A DNA stretch of 64,000 bases from Porphyromonadaceae bacterium COT-184 OH4590 (GTDB taxonomy: Bacteria > Bacteroidota > Bacteroidia > Bacteroidales > Paludibacteraceae), in the NCBI GenBank assembly GCA_000768855.1, contig JRAN01000069.1, positions 1 through 64,000 of the forward strand. The letters run 5' to 3'. Below the pieces are notes generated by a model, which made no database searches, was not told the DNA's origin, and was given only the letters and a program-made list of their open reading frames with translations. Each line of letters opens with the position of its first letter. Position 1 is the first letter of the stretch. This document shows, piece after piece, positions 8,454 to 17,772 of the stretch. Both the position numbers and the translations under genes were made by a program.

Positions 8454-10034
8454 TTAAGGTATTTCAATTCTTGGGAAAGCCAATTCGGCTGTTTTAGCTC
8501 CTGTAACTTTAATTCTTTCCAACATAAAAGATGTGCCTGATTTTATTCTCAAGAAATTATTCTTTTGACTTTCAGTAAAGTTTTTACCATCAGAAAGAGA
8601 ACCTGTAAAACCACCTCTACCGTCAGATATAGCAACCGAAAAACTTGATACATTAAATGTAGCTTGTAGCAAGCCATCTTCATACTCTGCTACCACATCT
8701 GCTTCTGCAAGGTTTTTACGAGTTAGTTTAATATTTTTACTAACAGTAGGATTGTATAGTACAACATTACCATTATTGTCTTTGAAACGTAAGAAAGCTG
8801 TTGGATTAGGCAATGCTCTTACACGGAACTTATTGCTACCCATAGATACATTTTTACCATCTACATTAGCACTAACATTGATAGTAACCATATCGTAGCT
8901 TGATGGGCGGCAGATAAATTTACCATCACCTTTGCTTTCCAATCTTGCATTAGTAGCAGTTACTGAAAGTTGATTAGCCGAGAAACCGGGTACAGATACA
9001 CTCAATCTGTTTGTATATCCCATATATACAACATTCATGTCTTCATTGGCAATGGTAGCCGAAGGTGCAACAACAGTATATTCGCTCTTAATAGGATACT
9101 CACGAGGTTCACCTGTTATGGGGTCTTTCAATACGATTTTACCTGTAATATCTTTTGGTCCAAGTGCAGTTGCTTGTGCTGTATATATACCATTGGGGGT
9201 TGTCAGTTCGGCTCCGTTTACAAAGATTTTCGGTTTTGCATTGGTGTCTCTTGCGGCAAGTATAATACGTGCTTTATATTGACCTCCGGCAACAACCATT
9301 TTTGATTCCGGAATAACTTCTGCCACTATTTCGTTTACACGAAAATCGCCTGCGTCGGTTTGATTTTTGAGATATTGGATAACCTCTGTCTGTGCTTGAC
9401 GAACATCGGTTTGATATTTAGACAACATAGTAACAACAGCTGCCAACGGCATATAATCGAAATTTGCATTTATCCAATCGGTCGCTTGAGCTTTGTCTAA
9501 TCCAATAACCGGTTTTGTAGAGAATATTTTGTCGTATTCTGCATTCTTTTCCTGGTTATTACCTCCATATACACTTTTTACAAATTCACGATATTCGTCA
9601 ATTTTCTTTTTCAACTCTTTGCCGTGTCCTTGTACAAGACCATAAGTTCCGGAAGCACTGGTATCGTCCTGTTTTCTTATATTGACAGCATCTTTATCGG
9701 CATCTTCACCATCTGCTATCTTTATCATTTCGTATTTGAAATTCTGAATATAATTAACAAGATCGTCCGATTTTGCTTCTACTTCTTTTGCTTTTTTAAG
9801 CCATTCTCCTATTTTCTCAGGATAACGAGAATTCAAATCTTCAAAAGATTTCATAAGATATGAATTACGTTCGTCAGCAGATTTAACAGAAGTTATCAAC
9901 CCATTATTTACCAAACTAAACCCTTTCAAAATATCGGCAGAGACATTCAGTGCCAACATTGCAGTTAACACCAAATACATCATCGCTATCATCTTCTGCC
10001 TCGGGGTTTCGGGACAATTCTTTGCTCCACTCAT
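8454..10034 (-). CDS. porM: T9SS motor protein PorM/GldM
   Basis: PorM (GldM) is anchored in the inner membrane and, with PorL, forms the proton-driven motor that spans the periplasm to the PorK-PorN ring. The 526 residues match the family. An N-terminal cytoplasmic piece (NCPETPRQKMIAMMYLVLTAML, where the PRQKMI motif is diagnostic) runs into the single membrane helix at about residues 15-33. The periplasmic D1-D4 domains follow, with 'VVAGGQYKARIILAA' and the C-terminal 'FRVRALPNPTAFL'. It starts 50 nt after porL. Confidence 0.95.
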   Translation of the reverse strand: MSGAKNCPETPRQKMIAMMYLVLTAMLALNVSADILKGFSLVNNGLITSVKSADERNSYLMKSFEDLNSRYPEKIGEWLKKAKEVEAKSDDLVNYIQNFKYEMIKIADGEDADKDAVNIRKQDDTSASGTYGLVQGHGKELKKKIDEYREFVKSVYGGNNQEKNAEYDKIFSTKPVIGLDKAQATDWINANFDYMPLAAVVTMLSKYQTDVRQAQTEVIQYLKNQTDAGDFRVNEIVAEVIPESKMVVAGGQYKARIILAARDTNAKPKIFVNGAELTTPNGIYTAQATALGPKDITGKIVLKDPITGEPREYPIKSEYTVVAPSATIANEDMNVVYMGYTNRLSVSVPGFSANQLSVTATNARLESKGDGKFICRPSSYDMVTINVSANVDGKNVSMGSNKFRVRALPNPTAFLRFKDNNGNVVLYNPTVSKNIKLTRKNLAEADVVAEYEDGLLQATFNVSSFSVAISDGRGGFTGSLSDGKNFTESQKNNFLRIKSGTSFMLERIKVTGAKTAELAFPRIEIP

Positions 10035-10084
10035 TTATGTAATGATTTTTTGAAGTTTATAACTATTTTGATAAATATTACTTA

Positions 10085-10948
10085 TTAACGACGAACTACA
10101 TTGAGCATATCGCCATATACTTGGTTAAGATCGGAAATTTGTCTTGCAAGTTTTTCGGTTTGCTGTTTGTAAATTTCCATATCTTTTGCTGAGCTCGAAA
10201 CAATAGTAAACAGTTTATCTACGTCTGCAGAAGCAGCATTTAGCTTGCTTGTATGGCTGCTGATTGCTTGTGCTTGTGCTTGAATATTTTTAAGCTCAAG
10301 TTCGTAAATAGAGTTGATAGAACTGATATTATTGCCGAGAGCTTCGGTTTTAGATGCATAATCTTTCATACCCGAACTTACATTCGACAGTGTACCTGAG
10401 ATTTCTTGATAAGATTTTATCATATTTACAGATACTTCATCTAAGCTTTGTTGTTTTATTGTAAATGCCGCAACAGCATCTGAGGCATGCGAAAGATTTC
10501 TTGCAAATGTTTCCGATTTAGCGGCAGCTTGCGATATATTACCAAGTTGCCCTGCTGTTTCGGCTAACTGTTTTATGCCATCTTCAAGTTTTTTAGCATC
10601 ACTTTGGTCTAAAGAAGCTGCATCTGATATTCCAATTCTTTCTGCCGGTCTGATAGTTGCTACAGGACCTGCATAATTATCCAAAAGAGAAGGATAAACA
10701 TTTTCCCAGTTATAATTTTTGTGTGGTTTTTCAAAAACACCTATGAAAAACAAGATAGCTTCGGTAATCATACCGGCAGTAAGTACATAACCCGCACCCG
10801 GCCAGTGCATAATTTTAAATAATGCTCCTAAGATAACAACAGACGCTCCAACAGAATACAAAGCTCCTACTGTACGTTGTCCGCCATTACTATTATACCA
10901 TGCTGAAAATCCACTTGGTTGTTTAATTGTTGCTCTATTTTGTGACAT
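10085..10948 (-). CDS. porL: T9SS motor protein PorL/GldL
   Basis: PorL (GldL) is the inner-membrane stator of the T9SS motor. The 287-residue protein has two N-terminal membrane helices (about residues 28-48 and 53-73), with the family motif 'VILGALFKIMHWPGAGYVLTAGMITEAILFFIGVFE'. A long cytoplasmic coiled-coil region follows, rich in A, S, Q and L. In this family a glutamate in the second helix (here in 'ITEAILFF') is required for proton flow. The gene lies between porK and porM with spacers of about 50 nt. Confidence 0.95.
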   Translation of the reverse strand: MSQNRATIKQPSGFSAWYNSNGGQRTVGALYSVGASVVILGALFKIMHWPGAGYVLTAGMITEAILFFIGVFEKPHKNYNWENVYPSLLDNYAGPVATIRPAERIGISDAASLDQSDAKKLEDGIKQLAETAGQLGNISQAAAKSETFARNLSHASDAVAAFTIKQQSLDEVSVNMIKSYQEISGTLSNVSSGMKDYASKTEALGNNISSINSIYELELKNIQAQAQAISSHTSKLNAASADVDKLFTIVSSSAKDMEIYKQQTEKLARQISDLNQVYGDMLNVVRR

Positions 10949-11004
10949 AATAAAGAAATTTTATTTTTTTGTTATTAATTATGTGATTTATTCTAAGTAA
11001 TTTT

Positions 11005-12420
11005 TTATTTTCCAATATAGCTTCTTACACAGCGGAAACCGATAGAAGCACTACGTTTGTCTTGATATTCGTAAGTTACTGTTGCACATTGTAGATATGC
11101 TGCCACATCTTTCCAACTACCGCCACGTACCACTTTTTTACGCATAATAAGCGGGTCGTTTCTTTTTGCTCTGTAGTTGTAGTGAGGGTTGAGGTCTAAC
11201 GTAAATGTACTTGATTGGTCGTCGTAAGCAGTAACCGTCCATTCTGCTACATTACCTGCCATATCGTACAAACCAAAATCATTTGGAGTATATTTAGCTA
11301 CTCTTGCCGGATACAAGTAACCGTCTTCTGTATAGTTACCACGCATTGGTTTGAAGTTAGCTAAAAAACAACCTTTATTGTCTCTGATATACGGACCTCC
11401 CCAAGGATAAATAGCATTGTGTCTTCCACCACGTGCCGCATATTCCCATTCTGCATCTGTAGGCAGACGCCATTCAGGAGTTTTAGGTTCACCCGATTCG
11501 TTACGGTGAAGTTCAGTACGCCACCAACAAAAAGCTTGTGCTTGGTCCCAAGATACCCCTACTACAGGGAATTCATCAAAACTTGGATGAGCAAAATAAT
11601 TATGCATCATAGGCTCGTTGTAAGAGTAAGAGAAGTCTCTCATCCAAACCATTGTGTCCGGATATATATTTACTATTCTGGTAGAGATGAGGTCGCTTCT
11701 ATAACGAAGTGGCTTAATAATAACGCTATCGCCGATAGAACCGTCGGGATTGAACCACGCAGAGTCGATTCTAACGCGTGCATTGTCGTTATACCTGCTG
11801 GTATAGACATTAAACTCATTGCCAGGCAAAGCTGCTTGGTCGTAGTTTACTACTTTATACTGATATATCAAAAGATGAGCGTTTAGTTGCCTCTCTTCAA
11901 TCATATCCGCACCGCTGAAATACATTTGTTGAATAGCACTCCATTTTCCTGTATTCACATCATCGTCTTCTCTATATTGGGCGTTCCAAGGTATTTTGGT
12001 TTTCCAATTAAGAACACTGTCTATAACAGGACCGTCTAATGTGTAACGAGCTCTTTCGGTAAACCATTTGGCTGCCTCAGCTTCGTCTAATTGTTCCATC
12101 TCTCTGAGTAGGTTCGTCCTAACTAAAGAGTCTCTAACCCATTCTACAAATTGACGATATTTACCATTGGTAATCTCTGTTTGGTCCATATAAAAGGCAT
12201 CAATAGATACCTGTCGTTGATTCGATTGTAAGGTCCAAGTAGCCGACTGGTCATTAGCACCCATATTGAAAGAACCACGAGGGATTAGTAACATTCCGTA
12301 AGGATAAGCCTCCGGTTGTGCTTTACGGTAAACACCTACTAAATGCCCTTTGGGCGTTCCACAGCTAGTAACACCTAATAATACTGCCATTACAATGGCA
12401 AAGAATAATTGCTTTTTCAT
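11005..12420 (-). CDS. porK: T9SS ring lipoprotein PorK/GldK
   Basis: PorK is an outer-membrane lipoprotein that builds the 50-nm periplasmic ring with PorN. The 471-residue protein has a lipoprotein signal peptide with lipobox VTSC (C20). It also has a formylglycine-generating-enzyme/SUMF1-like fold: 'LIPRGSFNMGAND', 'VDAFYMDQTEITNGKYRQFV', 'VVGVSWDQAQAFCWWRT', 'RLPTDAEWEYAARGG', 'YDMAGNVAEWT' and 'VRGGSWKD'. It heads the K-L-M-N run and has its own promoter upstream. Confidence 0.94.
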   Translation of the reverse strand: MKKQLFFAIVMAVLLGVTSCGTPKGHLVGVYRKAQPEAYPYGMLLIPRGSFNMGANDQSATWTLQSNQRQVSIDAFYMDQTEITNGKYRQFVEWVRDSLVRTNLLREMEQLDEAEAAKWFTERARYTLDGPVIDSVLNWKTKIPWNAQYREDDDVNTGKWSAIQQMYFSGADMIEERQLNAHLLIYQYKVVNYDQAALPGNEFNVYTSRYNDNARVRIDSAWFNPDGSIGDSVIIKPLRYRSDLISTRIVNIYPDTMVWMRDFSYSYNEPMMHNYFAHPSFDEFPVVGVSWDQAQAFCWWRTELHRNESGEPKTPEWRLPTDAEWEYAARGGRHNAIYPWGGPYIRDNKGCFLANFKPMRGNYTEDGYLYPARVAKYTPNDFGLYDMAGNVAEWTVTAYDDQSSTFTLDLNPHYNYRAKRNDPLIMRKKVVRGGSWKDVAAYLQCATVTYEYQDKRSASIGFRCVRSYIGK

Positions 12421-12534
12421 TCTTATGTTTATTTATTATTGTTAATTACAAATTATTTATCTCTCTCTTGTAAATCATTTATTTTAAAATTATATCATAC
12501 CAATTGTTGCAAAATAGTAATACTAATTTGGTGG

Positions 12535-12542
12535 CAAAGGTA
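12535..12542 (-). promoter_or_regulatory. -7 element for the porKLMN operon
   Basis: On the minus strand this reads TACCTTTG, a match to TAnnTTTG, 115 nt before the porK ATG and downstream of porP. It suggests that porKLMN can be transcribed separately from porP. The -33 position lacks a clear TTTG. Confidence 0.5.
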
Positions 12543-12591
12543 AATAAAATTTTTTAATTATTTCACATTTTTTTTTAAAAAAGTTTTTTCA

Positions 12592-13569
12592 CTACAAAAT
12601 TCTTATACTTTTAGATGCTTTGCTTTTTTCTCTGAAAAGGCTAAATTCATAAGTAGCAAACAATTCGTGAGAGCCAAATGTTCTCGAAATCAAAGAGTTG
12701 GTAGGTAGGTCAAAATTATACCCGATTTTGAAGCCTTCAAATATTTTTATTCCAGCCATTATAGATAAAGCATCTTGTACTCTATAGCCTGCACCAATCC
12801 AAAAACGATTTTTTATATCTAATGCAGCTGAAATATGCGATGTCCAAGATACAAAATCACTCGCAAAAATTAAATTAGTACGTATTTTATAGTCTTCGTT
12901 GCCTGTTAGTATGTTGTAACCACCATGTATTTGTATAAATGGTGAAATCTTAAAATCTGTTTTTTCGCCTAAACCTACTGTTGGTGAATTGATATGGGTT
13001 AATGAAACACCTACCCTATAATTGTCGGCAGAGTAGTTAACCCCAAGCCCAAAGTCGAAACCCATACCTGTTTGTGTACCTATTGGTATTACTGGATCAT
13101 TTGGGGTATGATAGCCATCATCTTGACTGATTTTGGTTAGATTTATACTGTCTCCATAACAAATTATATTAAGTATTCCGATGTTTGTACCTACGCTGAT
13201 AATACCATTACCTAACGTATGTTTATACGAGTACATCAAACGTACCTGTTGATTGTTGAATACCCCGAATATATCGCTTAGAAACTGTATGCCTGCACCG
13301 TGGTCTGCATTCATAAGTTTGAATGGAGTATCCAACGAAAGCATTGATACAATAGGAGCCCCCGGCATTCCTATCCATTGTGTGCGTTGGAATATAGAGG
13401 CTTGAATCATTGTCGATTGACCTACGTAAGAGGGATTTATCAAACTCAGATTGTTCATATATTGGCTAAACTGCCCATCAAATTGAGCCAATGCATTATT
13501 AAAGCAAAAAGCTAACGACAAAATTGCCATTACTACTTTTTTATTGAAAATTTTCTTTAAACAACACAT
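12592..13569 (-). CDS. porP: T9SS outer-membrane protein PorP/SprF
   Basis: The 325-residue protein belongs to the PorP/SprF family, a 14-strand outer-membrane barrel of the T9SS. After a signal peptide ending NALAQ come the family hallmarks 'FDGQFSQYMNNLSLINPSYVG', 'FQRTQWIGMPGAPIVSMLSLDTPF', 'HGAGIQFLSDIFGVFNNQQVRLMYSYK' and 'GYNFDLPTNSLI'. It precedes porK by 171 nt, the position of porP in P. gingivalis. A second ATG 13 codons in would also leave a full signal peptide. Confidence 0.93.
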   Translation of the reverse strand: MCCLKKIFNKKVVMAILSLAFCFNNALAQFDGQFSQYMNNLSLINPSYVGQSTMIQASIFQRTQWIGMPGAPIVSMLSLDTPFKLMNADHGAGIQFLSDIFGVFNNQQVRLMYSYKHTLGNGIISVGTNIGILNIICYGDSINLTKISQDDGYHTPNDPVIPIGTQTGMGFDFGLGVNYSADNYRVGVSLTHINSPTVGLGEKTDFKISPFIQIHGGYNILTGNEDYKIRTNLIFASDFVSWTSHISAALDIKNRFWIGAGYRVQDALSIMAGIKIFEGFKIGYNFDLPTNSLISRTFGSHELFATYEFSLFREKSKASKSIRIL

Positions 13570-13629
13570 CTGTAGCCGAATTTATTTTATATTAATATAT
13601 AAGTGTTAACGATAATAGTGAAACGAAGT

Positions 13630-13851
13630 TTAATATTCATCTTCGTTGAAGAAAAAATCTTCTTTACTTGGATAATCTGGCCATATGTCTTCGATATTGT
13701 CGTATATATCTCCCTCATCTTCGATACTTTGTAAGTTTTCTATTACTTCGAGAGGTGCACCTGTGCGCATTGCATAGTCAATAAGTTCTTCTTTGGTAGC
13801 AGGCCAAGGAGCGTCTTCCAGTTTTGATGCTAATTCTAATGTCCAATACAT
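13630..13851 (-). CDS. Small acidic DUF2795-like protein
   Basis: This 73-residue acidic protein begins MYWTLELASKLEDAPWPATKEELIDYA, the signature of the DUF2795 group found throughout Bacteroidota. No catalytic motif, signal peptide or membrane segment is visible. The family's function is not established. It lies 60 nt upstream of porP on the same strand and may share its transcript. Confidence 0.8.
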   Translation of the reverse strand: MYWTLELASKLEDAPWPATKEELIDYAMRTGAPLEVIENLQSIEDEGDIYDNIEDIWPDYPSKEDFFFNEDEY

Positions 13852-13951
13852 TTTTTATTCTTTGGCAATTATTTAATATATATTGATAATTGAGTTTACT
13901 TGTATTATAATCAAATACTTAGCTAAAACTTTGTTTTAAAACAAAGGATTG

Positions 13952-13959
13952 CAAAATTA
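13952..13959 (-). promoter_or_regulatory. -7 element upstream of the DUF2795-like gene
   Basis: The minus strand reads TAATTTTG followed by C, a match to TAnnTTTG, about 100 nt before the ATG at 13851. No TTTG is seen at -33. It could drive the small gene and porP. Confidence 0.4.
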
Positions 13960-13990
13960 TAAAAAAAATATTATACAGAATAATAAAAGT

Positions 13991-14494
13991 TTATGCCAAC
14001 TTCAAACCAAACATATACAATAAGTCCGAAAGTCTGTTTACATATACCATTACATTATTATCTACTGCCTCGTCGTTATTAAGGTCTATTATACGCCTTT
14101 CGGCTCTGCGAGCCACAGCTCTGCAAATATGGCTGATAGATGATATTTCGTTGTCGCCATACACTATAAACCCTTTGAATGGAGGTAAGGTAGCACTTAT
14201 TTCATCAATTTTATTTTCGAGTTGCTGTATAAGGCTGATGTCAAGCTCTATCTTTTGCCCTTTATAGTCTTCTGGGGTAGCCAAAATAGCACCTACAGTA
14301 AAGAGTGTTTTTTGTATTTGGTAAATAAAGTCTTTGTGTTCGTTATCCGTGAGTTTGCTGCGAAATAGCCCCAGAAAAGAGTTCAACTCGTCTATTGTAC
14401 CGTATGCTTCGAGTCTTTTATCGGCTTTCGATACACGCTTACCTCCCAATAAAGAAGTCTTCCCCTTATCGCCTGTTTTTGTGTAAACTTTCAT
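13991..14494 (-). CDS. PduO-type cob(I)alamin adenosyltransferase
   Basis: The enzyme transfers the adenosyl group of ATP to cob(I)alamin to make adenosylcobalamin. The 167 residues show the ATP-binding N-terminus 'YTKTGDKGKTSLLGGKRVSK', the 'YGTIDELNSFLG' helix and the arginine-rich 'CRAVARRAERRIIDL', all typical of the PduO/MMAB class. Adenosylcobalamin is the cofactor of lysine 5,6-aminomutase and methylmalonyl-CoA mutase, so it fits the lysine-fermentation genes at 1.9-4.3 kb. The start codon overlaps the stop of the upstream gene (ATGA), which implies translational coupling. Confidence 0.92.
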   Translation of the reverse strand: MKVYTKTGDKGKTSLLGGKRVSKADKRLEAYGTIDELNSFLGLFRSKLTDNEHKDFIYQIQKTLFTVGAILATPEDYKGQKIELDISLIQQLENKIDEISATLPPFKGFIVYGDNEISSISHICRAVARRAERRIIDLNNDEAVDNNVMVYVNRLSDLLYMFGLKLA

Positions 14495-15051
14495 TTGTAT
14501 AAGTTTTTAAAATAAAATTTATAATATTGCTTTGGAAAATTATTTTTTGCAAATATAATACCAAAATCAAAAAAGTCTATAAAAATTTTTGAAATTTCTC
14601 TTTTTTTAACTATTTCAAAGTTTTGATAGTTTTCAAAAAGATTTTCTATTATTACTATCTGTTCGTTGTTGAATGTATGAATGCTGTTGTTAAAAGTGTC
14701 TTTTGCAAAATATACCAAATCGAATTTTCCTAAGTTTTGTATGTTTTTTGTATCATCTACTTTGGTAATCTTTGTGTTATGGCACAAAGTAGCTATTTTA
14801 TCTATTTTTGTGTTGTAGCCTATTGCTATGACATTCTTTATTTTATAATAGTTTATAATACGATATATGAGTTTTAAATAAGCATTTTCCTTTTTGTTTG
14901 ATATAAGATTATCTATGTAATCGTATGCATAGTAGGGGTTTGTTTCGTTCATAACATTTGTTATAAAATCGAAAACAAACGGAGAGTGTACGCCAAATCC
15001 CCGATATCTGTTTGCTGTCAGTCTATGAATGAGTTTTTTGTATAGTTTCAC
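14491..15051 (-). CDS. Conserved Bacteroidota protein, divergent methyltransferase-like
   Basis: The 186-residue protein begins with the conserved N-terminal block 'RLTANRYRGFGVHSPFVFDFI', which precedes a methyltransferase-like fold in a Bacteroidota-specific family. A central 'NVIAIGYNTKIDKIATLC' resembles strand 1 of a Rossmann fold but lacks the GxGxG loop. The end 'FFDFGIIFAKNNFPKQYYKF' is typical of the family, so the protein is not obviously truncated. It starts with GTG, and its TGA overlaps the ATG of the adenosyltransferase gene. The activity is unknown. Confidence 0.65.
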   Translation of the reverse strand: MKLYKKLIHRLTANRYRGFGVHSPFVFDFITNVMNETNPYYAYDYIDNLISNKKENAYLKLIYRIINYYKIKNVIAIGYNTKIDKIATLCHNTKITKVDDTKNIQNLGKFDLVYFAKDTFNNSIHTFNNEQIVIIENLFENYQNFEIVKKREISKIFIDFFDFGIIFAKNNFPKQYYKFYFKNLYK

Positions 15052-15185
15052 TCCTTGTATCAGATGATTTAAAAAAATAGTATTGCAAAATTAACACTTT
15101 TTTTGACAAAAATAGATATATCTTGGATTTTGGTAATAATAAATACAAAACGTGAATTTATTAATAAAATTAATTTTAAAAAGAG

Positions 15186-15193
15186 TAATTTTG
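15186..15193 (+). promoter_or_regulatory. -7 element for tgt
   Basis: TAATTTTG followed by C matches TAnnTTTG. It lies 51 nt before the ATG at 15244. The in-frame TTG at 15208 would be only about 14 nt downstream, which supports the ATG as the start. A -33 box is not evident. Confidence 0.45.
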
Positions 15194-15243
15194 CATTCTG
15201 ATTTTGATTGAGTACAAAAATACCTTACAGTATTAAAATAACA

Positions 15244-16374
15244 ATGATATTTAAATTAGAACAAACCGATACATACACGCAGGCACGAACAGGTAGCATA
15301 ATTACTGAACACGGTATTATAGAGACACCTGTTTTTATGCCTGTAGGTACGGTGGCTTCTGTCAAAGCGGTGCATCAACGAGAGTTGAAAGAAGATATAA
15401 AAGCACAGATAATATTGGGTAATACATATCATCTTTTTATGCGTCCTGGCTTGGATATTCTCCAAAAAGCCGGCGGATTGCACCGTTTTAATGGATGGAA
15501 TAAGCCGATACTTACGGATAGCGGTGGTTATCAGGTTTTTTCGCTGTCAGGTACACGTAAGATAAAAGAAGATGGAGTAACATTCCAAAGCCATATAGAT
15601 GGCTCTCGTCACTTGTTTACGCCTGAAAATGTGGTAGATATTCAGAGAGTAATAGGGGCTGATATTATTATGGCTTTCGACGAATGTACCCCAGGTACAG
15701 CCGATTATGACTATGCTCGCCTATCTATGGAACGTACCCATCGTTGGTTGGCTCGCGGTTACGAACGTTTTTTAGAGACAACGCCACACTATGGCTACTC
15801 TCAAACATTTTTCCCGATAGTACAGGGCTGTGTTTATACCGATTTGCGAAAACAGTCCGCCGAGTTTGTCAAAGGGTTCGATGCCGAAGGATATGCAATA
15901 GGAGGGCTTGCAGTGGGTGAACCAACCGAGAAGATGTACGAAATGGTCGAGGTAGTAAATGCTATTTTGCCGGCTGACCGTCCTCGTTATCTTATGGGTG
16001 TGGGTACTCCTGCCAATATACTTGAAAATATAGCCAGAGGAGTAGATATGTTCGATTGTGTAATGCCTACTCGCAACGGTCGTAACGGAATGATTTTTAC
16101 CGAAGATGGTATTATCAATTTCAAAAACCGTAAATGGGCGGATGACTTTTCGCCGATACAGGAGGGTACGGGGTGTTTTGTCGACGAACAATATACAAAA
16201 GCGTATCTCCGTCATCTGTTTGTAGCCGACGAACTTTTGGCTATGCAGATAGCCTCTATACACAATCTTGCTTTCTATTTGCGATTGGCAAGGCAGGCAA
16301 GACAGCATATACAGAGTGGTACATTTGCCGAATGGAAAAACGAAATGGTGCAAAAAACAATGCGTAGATTATAA
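15244..16374 (+). CDS. tgt: Queuine tRNA-ribosyltransferase (tRNA-guanine transglycosylase)
   Basis: Tgt exchanges the wobble guanine of GUN anticodons for preQ1 (or a related base) on the way to queuosine. The 376-residue protein carries 'DSGGYQVFSLSGTRK', 'PIVQGCVYTDLRKQSAE', 'GGLAVGEP' and 'VDMFDCVMPTRNGRNG', which includes the nucleophilic aspartate region. The start at the ATG 15244 gives the normal N-terminus MIFKLEQTDTYTQAR; an in-frame TTG lies 12 codons upstream. Unusually, the C-terminal zinc motif CxCxxC is missing: the region reads 'EGTGCFVDEQYTKAYLRHLF'. No other queuosine gene is in the window. Confidence 0.93.
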   Translation: MIFKLEQTDTYTQARTGSIITEHGIIETPVFMPVGTVASVKAVHQRELKEDIKAQIILGNTYHLFMRPGLDILQKAGGLHRFNGWNKPILTDSGGYQVFSLSGTRKIKEDGVTFQSHIDGSRHLFTPENVVDIQRVIGADIIMAFDECTPGTADYDYARLSMERTHRWLARGYERFLETTPHYGYSQTFFPIVQGCVYTDLRKQSAEFVKGFDAEGYAIGGLAVGEPTEKMYEMVEVVNAILPADRPRYLMGVGTPANILENIARGVDMFDCVMPTRNGRNGMIFTEDGIINFKNRKWADDFSPIQEGTGCFVDEQYTKAYLRHLFVADELLAMQIASIHNLAFYLRLARQARQHIQSGTFAEWKNEMVQKTMRRL

Positions 16375-16391
16375 AACTATTTCACTCAGAG

Positions 16392-17561
16392 ATGGAATTG
16401 AAGCAAGCAAATAGGGATAAAAATCGGATTAATGCAGTGTCGGACAAGTTATTAGGCTTTGCTTATGACTTTAAGCGAATGAAGATGTTTTCGATTTTAG
16501 ACCGATATATAATCAGAAAATATTTGAGTACTTTTTTCTTTTCTATGGTTTTGATAATATCGGTGAGTGTGGTATTCGACTATGCCGAAAAGATAGACGA
16601 TTTTTCGGCAAATAATGCTCCGGCAAAGGCTATAATATTTGATTATTATTTAAATTTTATTCCATTCTTTACGAACCTGCTTACTCCATTATTTGCCTTT
16701 ATATCAGTGATATTCTTTACCTCGAAGCTTGCTTATAATACTGAAATAATAGCTATGCTATCTACAGGTATGAGTTTCAAAAGATTACTTGTGCCATATT
16801 TTGTGTCTGCTACAATAATCGGTATTATGTCTTTTATATTGGGGGGATATGTGATACCTGCATCGAATAAGACAAGGCTCGACTTTGAAGATAAATATTA
16901 TAAAAAATTTCGTTCGGAGTCGGCTTATAATATACAGATGGAGCTCGAATCGGGAGTAATAGCCTATTTTGAGCGATACGAAGAGAGTATCAATCGCGGA
17001 TACAACTTTTCGTTAGAAAAATTTGAGGGGAAAAAACTTGTATCGCGACTTATCGCACAATACATAGATATGGATTCGCTATATCATTGGCACCTATCTA
17101 ACTATGTACAAAGAGAGTTTAAAGGTATGAGAGAGATAATGACTATGGGCGAAAGACTCGATACCGTTATCAGAATGAACCCGCAAGACTTCTTTATATC
17201 CGGACTTGATGCTCCTCAAATGACTAATACTAAACTTTATAACTATCTAAAACGACAGAAAGAGAGAGGTATTCCTGGAGCACAAATGTTTGAAAATGAG
17301 TATAACAATCGTTTTGCAATGCCCTTTGCATCTCTTATACTTACTCTTATAGGAGTATCGCTTGCATCTCGCAAAGTAAGAGGCGGTACAGGTTTGCATC
17401 TTGGTATAGGTATAGCTTTGAGTGCTATTTATGTGCTTTTTACTACGGTATCTACCACCTTTGCTATCAACGGCTCTATGCCTTCGTTGCTCGCTATATG
17501 GTTGCCTAATATTATATTTACTGCTATCGGAATATTTTTATATATGAAAGCCCCTAAGTAG
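16392..17561 (+). CDS. LptF/LptG (YjgP/YjgQ) family lipopolysaccharide export permease
   Basis: The protein belongs to the inner-membrane permease pair that, with LptB, extracts lipopolysaccharide and feeds it to the Lpt bridge. The family N-terminus 'MFSILDRYIIRKYLSTFFFSMVLIISVSVVFDYAEKIDDF' appears after residue 31. Three more membrane helices follow: two flanking 'LAYNTEIIAMLSTGMSFKRLL' and, in the C-terminal third, 'FAMPFASLILTLIGVSLASRKVRGG'. The true start may be the ATG at 16479 or 16485, because residues 1-29 are hydrophilic and not part of the family; the first ATG lies 18 nt after tgt. LptB is encoded far away at 52.8 kb. Confidence 0.88.
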   Translation: MELKQANRDKNRINAVSDKLLGFAYDFKRMKMFSILDRYIIRKYLSTFFFSMVLIISVSVVFDYAEKIDDFSANNAPAKAIIFDYYLNFIPFFTNLLTPLFAFISVIFFTSKLAYNTEIIAMLSTGMSFKRLLVPYFVSATIIGIMSFILGGYVIPASNKTRLDFEDKYYKKFRSESAYNIQMELESGVIAYFERYEESINRGYNFSLEKFEGKKLVSRLIAQYIDMDSLYHWHLSNYVQREFKGMREIMTMGERLDTVIRMNPQDFFISGLDAPQMTNTKLYNYLKRQKERGIPGAQMFENEYNNRFAMPFASLILTLIGVSLASRKVRGGTGLHLGIGIALSAIYVLFTTVSTTFAINGSMPSLLAIWLPNIIFTAIGIFLYMKAPK

Positions 17562-17772
17562 TTTTGAGCGTTGGATTGTTTAATGATTTGTTTTTAACAC
17601 TCGAATATTAACTTGTTTGCAACAAACAGAAAGTTTTGAATGTATTATATATTGGATGCAAAGAATATTTTTCAATGAATTGATTACAGCAGAGTTTGTA
17701 TGAATTATAATAAAATTGAAAAAAATAAAAGCTAACACAATAACACTAAAATAATAAACAACAGAAAAATAT

